Assembly: GCA_023228295.1 (NCBI GenBank)
Contig: JALOBP010000006.1
Location: 21,106 to 55,691, forward strand
DNA: 34,586 nucleotides
Source: Methanoregula sp.
GTDB lineage: Archaea > Halobacteriota > Methanomicrobia > Methanomicrobiales > Methanospirillaceae
Direction: 5' to 3'
Under the pieces are notes generated by a model. That model did not search any database, had not been told where the DNA came from, and was given only the letters and a program-made list of their open reading frames with translations. The position numbers were made by a program, and so were the translations under genes. This document shows, piece by piece, positions 29,054 to 34,586 of this stretch; position 1 is the first letter of the stretch, and each line of letters opens with the position of its first letter.

Positions 29054-31597
29054 ATGCCAATTCCTGACATTGATTCCTTTACCGGTCTTACCAGCAAAAC
29101 CGTGGCCGAAAAACATAAAAACGAAGGGTTCAACGAGCTCCCTGAGGCACAGAAACACAGCGTACTGTGGCTTCTCTTTGAGATCATCCACGAGCCGATG
29201 TTCCTCCTCCTCGTGGTGAGTGGCCTGATCTATTTTATCCTCGGGGATTTTTCCGAGGGGGTGATGTTGATGAGTTTTGTTGTCGTCATCATCGCGATCA
29301 CGGTTTACCAGGAGCAGAAGACCGAGCGGGCACTTGAAGCGCTGCGGAACCTCGCAAGCCCGCGGGCCCTCGTGATTCGTGACGGCACGCACCAGCGGAT
29401 TCCGGGCCGCGAGGTTGTGACCGGAGACCTGCTCATCCTCTCAGAAGGGGATCGCGTGCCGGCTGACGGGGTCCTGCTCACGGCCAACAACGTATCAGTT
29501 GATGAATCGCTCCTGACAGGAGAGTCGGTGCCCGTGAGGAAGACCGCGGTCCGGGAGGAAGTGGCTGCCATACGGCCCGTCGGGGATGACCAGCCATGGA
29601 TCTTCTCCGGGACCCTTGTTGTTGCCGGTCAGGGCGTTGCAGAGGTCAGGTCAACGGGCCCGCGGACCGAGATGGGACAGATTGGTAACGTACTCAGTAC
29701 CGTTGAACGCGGTGAGACCCGGCTGAAAACGGAGATTGAACGGATCGTGCGTGTTATCGCGACCGCTGGTATCGCACTCTGTATTGTCATTGTCATCGTT
29801 TACGGCCTTACGCGGGAGAACTGGATCGAGGGATTCCTTGCGGGGATCACGCTTGCCATGGCGATCCTGCCCGAAGAGTTCCCGGTCGTCCTTACCGTCT
29901 TCCTCGCTCTCGGGGCATGGAGGATCTCTAGGTATAATGTACTCACCCGGCAGGTCACAGCCATCGAGACGCTGGGCTCGGCAACCGTTCTCTGCGTGGA
30001 CAAAACCGGGACTCTTACCGAGAACCGGATGTCCACAAAACAGTTCTATGCAGACGGTGCAATGTGCGATTTTGACCCAGCCGTCGCAAATACCGTGCCC
30101 GAGGTCTGCCACGAGCTGGCCGAATTTGCGATCCTTGCCTGCAAGAAAGACCCCTTCGACCCCATGGAAAAAGCGCTCCTCGAACTCGGCGCAGGGGACT
30201 TCGGGAAGACCGAACATATCCATACTGGTTGGTCGCTCGTGCAGGAATACCCGCTTTGTCCAAGCCTTCTTGCCATGTCTAATGTCTGGCAGTCACAGGG
30301 AGGCAGCGAATTTGTCATCGCCGCCAAGGGTGCACCGGAGGCGATCTTCGACCTCTGCCATTTCAACCGGAAAGAGATACAGGATCTTGCCAGGCCGATC
30401 GATAGGATGGCATCAGAGGGGCTCCGCGTGCTGGGCGTGGCAAAAGCCTCGTTCGTCCGGTCCGATCTGCCCGGGGAGCAGCACGATTTCACCTTCACCT
30501 TCCTCGGGCTTGTAGGCTTTGCCGATCCGGTTCGCCCTCAGGTGAAGGAAGCAGTTGCCGAATGCCATTCGGCAGGGATCCGGGTTGTCATGATCACGGG
30601 GGATTATCCCCTTACGGCAAAGAATATCGCCCGGCAGATCGGGCTTGACAATTCCGATACCTGTATTACCGGATCTGAACTCGATGCAATGAGCGGGGAT
30701 GAACTCCGGAAACGGATCCGATCGGCCGGTATCTTTGCCCGGGTCGTGCCCGAGCAGAAACTCCGGATCGTGAACTCATTCAAGGCCGCTGGTGATGTAG
30801 TCGCGATGACCGGTGACGGTGTGAACGATGCTCCGGCTCTCAAGTCAGCGGACATCGGGATTGCCATGGGTGGGAGGGGGACGGATGTTGCACGGGAAGC
30901 GTCCTCACTCGTCCTGCTCGATGACAACTTCACCTCCATCGTCGCAGCCGTTCGTCTTGGCCGTCGGATCTTTGACAACTTAAAAAAAGCGATGGCATAC
31001 ATCATCTCCGTCCATGTCCCCATTGCCGGCATGTCCCTCATCCCAGTGCTGCTGAACCTGCCCCTCGTCCTCCTGCCGGTCCATATCGTGTTCCTGGAAC
31101 TGATCATCGACCCGGCCTGCTCGATAGTCTTTGAATCGGAAAACGACGAGGAGAACGTCATGAAACGGCCGCCCCGGAAACCTGATGAAGGGCTCTTTAC
31201 AAAGAAAAACCTGAGCCTAAGCTTCCTTCAGGGTACCGTGGTGCTCGCGGTAGTCCTTGCCATCTACTTCAGTGCCCTCTCGCGGGGTATGGGTGAAGCG
31301 GAGGTCCGGACCCTGACCTTTGTCACCATCGTGGTTGCCAACCTCTGCCTGATCCTGACGAACCGATCATGGTCTCAGATCATATACTCGACGTTGCGTA
31401 CTCCCAACCTGGCAATGAGGTGGGTGTTTGCCGGAACGCTCGTCTGCCTCACCCTTGTCCTTTTCGTCCCGGCACTCCACGACCTCTTCAGGTTCGGCAG
31501 CGTATCCCTTGCCGATCTCGTGGTTTGCACAATCGCCGCTGTCGGGAGCGTCATCTGGTTTGAATGCTACAAATGCTGGGACATCAGAGCGAGGTGA
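29054..31597 (+). CDS. P-type cation-transporting ATPase
   Basis: The protein has 847 residues with the full P2-like layout: N-terminal cation-ATPase segment, M1-M2 (about 45-85), actuator domain with LLTGES, M3-M4, the phosphorylation motif DKTGTLT with Asp316, a nucleotide-binding domain, the hinge TGDGVNDAPALKSADIGIAMG, and a C-terminal group of about six helices. M4 has PEEFPVV in place of the PEGLP of Ca2+ pumps, and M6 reads FLELIIDPACSIVFE. The ions bound by these pumps are not well established, so the transported cation (Ca2+, Mg2+, K+/Na+ or other) is open. No strong Shine-Dalgarno site precedes ATG 29054, and no metal-sensing regulator is adjacent. Confidence 0.92.
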   Translation: MPIPDIDSFTGLTSKTVAEKHKNEGFNELPEAQKHSVLWLLFEIIHEPMFLLLVVSGLIYFILGDFSEGVMLMSFVVVIIAITVYQEQKTERALEALRNLASPRALVIRDGTHQRIPGREVVTGDLLILSEGDRVPADGVLLTANNVSVDESLLTGESVPVRKTAVREEVAAIRPVGDDQPWIFSGTLVVAGQGVAEVRSTGPRTEMGQIGNVLSTVERGETRLKTEIERIVRVIATAGIALCIVIVIVYGLTRENWIEGFLAGITLAMAILPEEFPVVLTVFLALGAWRISRYNVLTRQVTAIETLGSATVLCVDKTGTLTENRMSTKQFYADGAMCDFDPAVANTVPEVCHELAEFAILACKKDPFDPMEKALLELGAGDFGKTEHIHTGWSLVQEYPLCPSLLAMSNVWQSQGGSEFVIAAKGAPEAIFDLCHFNRKEIQDLARPIDRMASEGLRVLGVAKASFVRSDLPGEQHDFTFTFLGLVGFADPVRPQVKEAVAECHSAGIRVVMITGDYPLTAKNIARQIGLDNSDTCITGSELDAMSGDELRKRIRSAGIFARVVPEQKLRIVNSFKAAGDVVAMTGDGVNDAPALKSADIGIAMGGRGTDVAREASSLVLLDDNFTSIVAAVRLGRRIFDNLKKAMAYIISVHVPIAGMSLIPVLLNLPLVLLPVHIVFLELIIDPACSIVFESENDEENVMKRPPRKPDEGLFTKKNLSLSFLQGTVVLAVVLAIYFSALSRGMGEAEVRTLTFVTIVVANLCLILTNRSWSQIIYSTLRTPNLAMRWVFAGTLVCLTLVLFVPALHDLFRFGSVSLADLVVCTIAAVGSVIWFECYKCWDIRAR

Positions 31598-31680
31598 CGG
31601 AATTGGAGTTGTAGCATCGCCGATCGCATTACACTCATCATGTAGCCCCACGGTTGGTTTTTAAAACGGCCTGGATTTGT

Positions 31681-31860
31681 TCATCTGCCGTTTGTCAGCA
31701 TCCTGACAACCATCACGCGGAACACTGCGCTGCTCTCTTGATCCTGGGCAATCATTGCCGGACTCTCCACCAGTGAAGCCTTATTGTGTTCGGGACAGCC
31801 CGCAGGAGCTTTCACTGCGACGATCTCCCATGGTACGGTCTGAATGTATTTATTAAGCAT
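31681..31860 (-). CDS. possible small protein of 59 residues
   Basis: A minus-strand frame from ATG 31860 reads like protein: YIQTVPWEIVAVKAPAGCPE, then HNKASLVESPAMIAQDQESS and FRVMVVRMLTNGR. It fills most of the 323-bp gap before the DUF2193 gene and is divergent from it. No Shine-Dalgarno site is visible, but the start could be leaderless. The frame remains open upstream into the DUF2193 gene, where it is only a shadow. The family is unknown, and the frame may be spurious. Confidence 0.35.
   Translation of the reverse strand: MLNKYIQTVPWEIVAVKAPAGCPEHNKASLVESPAMIAQDQESSAVFRVMVVRMLTNGR
31846..31857 (+). promoter_or_regulatory. TATA box of the DUF2193-DUF2180-aquaporin unit
   Basis: GTATTTATTAAG (31846-31857) is a good TATA element on the plus strand. 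It predicts a transcript start near 31877 and a leader of about 45 bases with AGGAG at 31905-31909 before ATG 31921. It sits over the start of the possible minus-strand small gene. Confidence 0.5.
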
Positions 31861-31920
31861 ACGCCAATGGTTGGCTGTAGGCACCTGATCAGATACCGGT
31901 GCCAGGAGATTCGATACGCT

Positions 31921-33420
31921 ATGCAGGAAATTATCAAGAAAATGATCACTGAAGCGATGACTGCCCAGCACGCTGACGTAAACCAGGTAAAGAAAAAACG
32001 CGGGCAGAATTTTGTCATTGACGACTCGAAAGTCTATGTCGATGCAGTCAGGGGCATGAAACCCATCGGGGACCAGAGCAAGGCAGTCTTTGCCCTCCAC
32101 ACCGATTCGGTCAATGCCCATTACACAATCTTAAAAGGCCTGACCAGCACCATCCGTCCTGAAGACGATCCTTTTGTCGAGCATTACCAGACCCCGGTCA
32201 TCATGGAGATGCTCTATGATGCAGATCCGAAGTTCAGGAAGAGCGCGGAGGTGTTCATCAAAGCCGTTGGCAAAGCCGAAGCCCTGATCGGCAAGGAGTC
32301 GGCCCGACGGTACGCGGGCTTCTACGGCCCCACCTGTGTGGTGGACTTTGCCCTGATCCCCGGCAGCAGCAGCAACATCGTCAACCAAATCCTCAAAACC
32401 ACCGACATCCCGGTCGCACACAAGCAAACGATCCTTGCCGCAAAGTCGTGGGCCATGAACACCTCGTATGGCATCGGGGATGTGTTTGCCCATGCAGTCG
32501 AAGACGGGGCAACCCTTGCCGATGCCGTGAAGACGGAAGTCGCGATGGTCCAGTCCATCTACGACACACCGGTTGACGCACAGGCAAAACTGATGGATTC
32601 CGTGGGCCAGAACTCGTTCGACTGCCGGAAGTACATGAAGGAGTACAGGACGAAGATGCAGGGCGCCGTGAAGGCGTCACTCGATGAAGGAGTCCACTAC
32701 GGCAACATCGTGACCGTGCCGGCCTACTGTGTCGGGGATATTGCCCACCACATCTCGCAGTCCACGTATAACATGTGCAAGGACGACGTGATCATGGCCG
32801 TCATCGAGTCCGTGACCGAAGTGATGGACAGGACCCTCAAAGCGGCGGCACCGAAGATGAAGTCCCCGCACGAGGTGTTGTCGGTTGCAACCGGGTCATC
32901 CGCCAGCGCCGCGGAGTATATTCTCGAACTTGACGGGTTCAACGCGATCATGGTCGTGGACATGCTGACGAAACGCTACCACAACTACGTCCAGCTCTAC
33001 CCGAAGAGGAGTGCGGCGATCGAGCTGCACAACTGCGATTTCATGGACATGATCTATCGGGGCTGGAAGATGGTGGACAAGGCGCGGCGGATGCAGAGCA
33101 GCGAACCCGGCTCGATTACCCCGAAGGTCGGCGGGTTCGATGTCGATCTCTCACCGATTCTCAAAAACGAGGTGATGGCCAATCCGCAGCGCTACGCGTA
33201 CCCCGCCTGTGCGATGACCGTCAGGTTCTCGGCGATGATGCGCCTCTCCGACTACCCGTGCCTGCTGACCAGCGAGCCGGTTACGGCAACGCTGATGACC
33301 AATATTATTGCCCTGAACAAGAATGTCGCAGCTGCTCCGGCACGGATCTGCAAGGATTGTGCATCTGCAGCCCTGATGGATTTCCGGCACTGCTCCTGCC
33401 AGTGGAAGGAAGCGGTCTGA
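31921..33420 (+). CDS. DUF2193 family protein
   Basis: The protein has 499 residues and matches, as I recall it, the archaeal DUF2193 family, whose function is unknown. It is soluble and mostly helical, with many conserved-looking Cys and His residues: GPTCVVDFALIPGSSSN, NSFDCRKYM, PAYCVGDIAHHISQ, HNCDFMDM and a C-terminal CKDC...HCSC set (about 478-492) that could bind a metal or iron-sulfur cluster. Start ATG 31921 is preceded by AGGAG about 12 bases away; an upstream in-frame start at 31786 lies before the TATA box and is unlikely. It is followed after 27 bases by the DUF2180 gene and then an aquaporin gene, suggesting a joint function. Confidence 0.8.
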   Translation: MQEIIKKMITEAMTAQHADVNQVKKKRGQNFVIDDSKVYVDAVRGMKPIGDQSKAVFALHTDSVNAHYTILKGLTSTIRPEDDPFVEHYQTPVIMEMLYDADPKFRKSAEVFIKAVGKAEALIGKESARRYAGFYGPTCVVDFALIPGSSSNIVNQILKTTDIPVAHKQTILAAKSWAMNTSYGIGDVFAHAVEDGATLADAVKTEVAMVQSIYDTPVDAQAKLMDSVGQNSFDCRKYMKEYRTKMQGAVKASLDEGVHYGNIVTVPAYCVGDIAHHISQSTYNMCKDDVIMAVIESVTEVMDRTLKAAAPKMKSPHEVLSVATGSSASAAEYILELDGFNAIMVVDMLTKRYHNYVQLYPKRSAAIELHNCDFMDMIYRGWKMVDKARRMQSSEPGSITPKVGGFDVDLSPILKNEVMANPQRYAYPACAMTVRFSAMMRLSDYPCLLTSEPVTATLMTNIIALNKNVAAAPARICKDCASAALMDFRHCSCQWKEAV

Positions 33421-33447
33421 TTCCGGGAACTGGATGATGGTGAAATC

Positions 33448-33660
33448 ATGAAGTGCTATGTCTGTGCAAAAGTGGGAAAGGAGAGCGATGCGGTGGCCGT
33501 GTGTGTCGCCTGCGGCATGGGGACCTGCATGAAGCATACGATCCGGAAAGAGATCGATGTCTGGGAAGGCGGGTACCCGCTCCCCTCCCACAAACTGCCA
33601 AAGAAGATGCCCCGGATGCTCTGCCCGGACTGCAATGCATCATTTGGGGAGGGGAAGTGA
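33448..33660 (+). CDS. DUF2180 zinc-ribbon protein
   Basis: The protein has 70 residues with three metal-binding pairs: CYVC at the N-terminus, CVACGMGTC in the middle and CPDC near the end, plus His30 in MKHT. This fits DUF2180, an archaeal cysteine-rich family of unknown function. A GGTG sequence lies eight bases before the ATG. The stop overlaps the aquaporin start as TGATG, so the two are translationally coupled. Such small zinc ribbons may serve as regulators or metal chaperones; here the link to a membrane channel is the main clue. Confidence 0.82.
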   Translation: MKCYVCAKVGKESDAVAVCVACGMGTCMKHTIRKEIDVWEGGYPLPSHKLPKKMPRMLCPDCNASFGEGK

Positions 33661-34406
33661 TGGCTTCCCTTGCCCACCGCAGTATATCTGAGGCTGTCGG
33701 GACTGCCCTCCTCGTGTATTTCGGTGCCGGGGCCGCGGCGATCACCCTGATGATCGCGAGCGGGACAAAACCGGCAACGCCCTTCAACATCGGGATCGGG
33801 CAGCTGGGAGGGCTCGGGGACTGGTTTGCGATCGGGATCACGTTCGGGATTGTCATTACCGCTGTTATCTATTCCCTCGGCCGGGTCTCCGGGGCCCACA
33901 TCAACCCGGCGGTAACGATTGCGCTCTGGGCAACTAAGCGCTTCCCGTCCGGTGATACTGTCGTGTATATCATTGCCCAGTGCATCGGCGCTGCGATCGG
34001 CAGCCTCCTCTTCTTCCTCACCGTGGGACCGGATGCGGTCACGATTGGCGGGCTCGGGGCAACGGCACCGTTCCCCGGGATCGCGTACGGGCAGGCAATC
34101 CTTGTGGAGATCATTACCACATTTGTCCTGATGCTGGTCATCATGGGTGTGGCCGTGGACAAACAGGCCCCGCAGGGATTTGCCGGGCTAATCATCGGAC
34201 TTACCGTAGCCGGAATGATCACGATGGCCGGCAACATCTCCGGGGCATCGCTTAATCCTGCCCGTACGTTCGGACCGTACCTGATGGATTTCCTGCTTGG
34301 CGGATCGAACCTCTGGGCGTTCTTCCCCATCTACATCATCGGCCCGGTCATCGGGGCTGTACTTGCAGCGGTCTTCTATGACCGGATCACGACAGAATTA
34401 ATCTGA
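33660..34406 (+). CDS. aqpM: aquaporin AqpM
   Basis: The protein has 248 residues with six membrane helices and both half-helix loops: SGAHINPAVT (loop B) and SGASLNPARTFGPYL (loop E). By alignment in the mind to GlpF and Methanothermobacter AqpM, the selectivity filter reads Phe (helix 2), Ile (helix 5), Ala (loop E) and Arg (NPAR). AqpM, known to pass water and glycerol poorly or moderately and proposed to pass CO2 or H2S, has Phe-Ile-Ser-Arg, so only the loop E residue differs. The start overlaps the DUF2180 stop (TGATG). The longer in-frame reading upstream is a shadow of DUF2180. T8 (34414-34421) follows the stop. Confidence 0.93.
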   Translation: MASLAHRSISEAVGTALLVYFGAGAAAITLMIASGTKPATPFNIGIGQLGGLGDWFAIGITFGIVITAVIYSLGRVSGAHINPAVTIALWATKRFPSGDTVVYIIAQCIGAAIGSLLFFLTVGPDAVTIGGLGATAPFPGIAYGQAILVEIITTFVLMLVIMGVAVDKQAPQGFAGLIIGLTVAGMITMAGNISGASLNPARTFGPYLMDFLLGGSNLWAFFPIYIIGPVIGAVLAAVFYDRITTELI

Positions 34407-34586
34407 TCCAATCTTTTTTTTGGTGATTCCTTAATTAGAGCCACCAGAACATTTTATGGTTATAGGACTTACGCAGTTGAAATAATTTGAAAAGAGAGAC
34501 ATCTGTCATAGTTCATACAAAAAAAACAAATTAGAACGCCGGTGAAGCAATAAATAGAGAAGAAGCAGATCGATGGATCAAGCGTT
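34407..34586 (+). terminator. oligo-T terminator and trailing intergenic sequence
   Basis: A run of eight T at 34414-34421 lies eight bases after the aqpM stop and probably ends the transcript. The rest is AT-rich without a recognised gene. Near the end, CAATAAATAG (about 34547-34556) and an ATG at 34573 could be the promoter and start of the next plus-strand gene, but only 14 bases remain, so this is not called. Confidence 0.4.

Noticed and set aside
31861..32121. Upstream extension of the minus-strand small frame at 31681-31860
   Set aside because: It lies antisense to the DUF2193 coding region and reads as a shadow; only the part in the gap looks protein-like.

Overview
The window looks like chromosomal DNA of a hydrogenotrophic methanogen of the order Methanomicrobiales, most like Methanoregula or a close relative. 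This rests on an archaeal A1AO ATP synthase operon, CofD (coenzyme F420 synthesis), the AcnX/UbiD/UbiX route of the archaeal mevalonate pathway, the archaeal DUF2193 and DUF2180 families beside an AqpM-type aquaporin, receiver/PAS sensor proteins of the kind abundant in this order, and archaeal promoters (TATA boxes, some leaderless starts). The genus is inferred by eye and was not tested by any search.

Layout. 1-3.4 kb: a possible gene fragment, a receiver plus four-PAS sensor protein cut short by an in-frame TAG, a degenerate receiver with Glu in place of the phosphorylated Asp, and a 46-residue zinc-ribbon protein. 3.4-6.1 kb: a methyl-accepting chemotaxis protein translationally coupled to CheW. 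6.1-9.1 kb: a regulatory gap rich in dyads, an HTH-PAS-PAS-histidine kinase, then an almost gene-free 800 bp. That stretch holds a GATC-rich palindrome, an array of degenerate 25-bp repeats, a mini-ORB-like 13-mer and a small membrane-protein gene interrupted by TGA. 9.1-15.2 kb: the ATP synthase operon in the order K-E-C-F-A-B-D, starting directly at a TATA box in front of K, with no H or I gene next to it. 15.2-16.1 kb: two divergent genes of one unrecognised family. 16.1-19.1 kb: ubiX, a ubiD-family decarboxylase and the AcnX large subunit, a tight operon for isopentenyl phosphate synthesis.

19.1-25.3 kb: an anchored hypothetical protein, a lipoprotein, an HD-domain phosphohydrolase divergent from cofD, a PEGA lipoprotein, a HEAT-repeat protein and a small membrane protein. 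25.2-28.2 kb: a Yip1-like membrane protein, an iron-sulfur flavoprotein, and a cupin flanked by two paralogous four-helix membrane proteins, each preceded by a TATA box placed for leaderless transcription. 28.3-31.6 kb: a stand-alone MASE1-like membrane domain and a divergent P-type cation ATPase. 31.6-34.4 kb: DUF2193, DUF2180 and aquaporin genes in one tight unit.

Most of the window is ordinary core-genome content. The least explained parts are the 8.3-9.0 kb repeat region, the divergent paralogue pair at 15.3-16.1 kb, the membrane-repeat/cupin cluster at 26.9-28.1 kb and the DUF2193-DUF2180-aquaporin unit. No tRNA, rRNA, insertion sequence or CRISPR array was seen.
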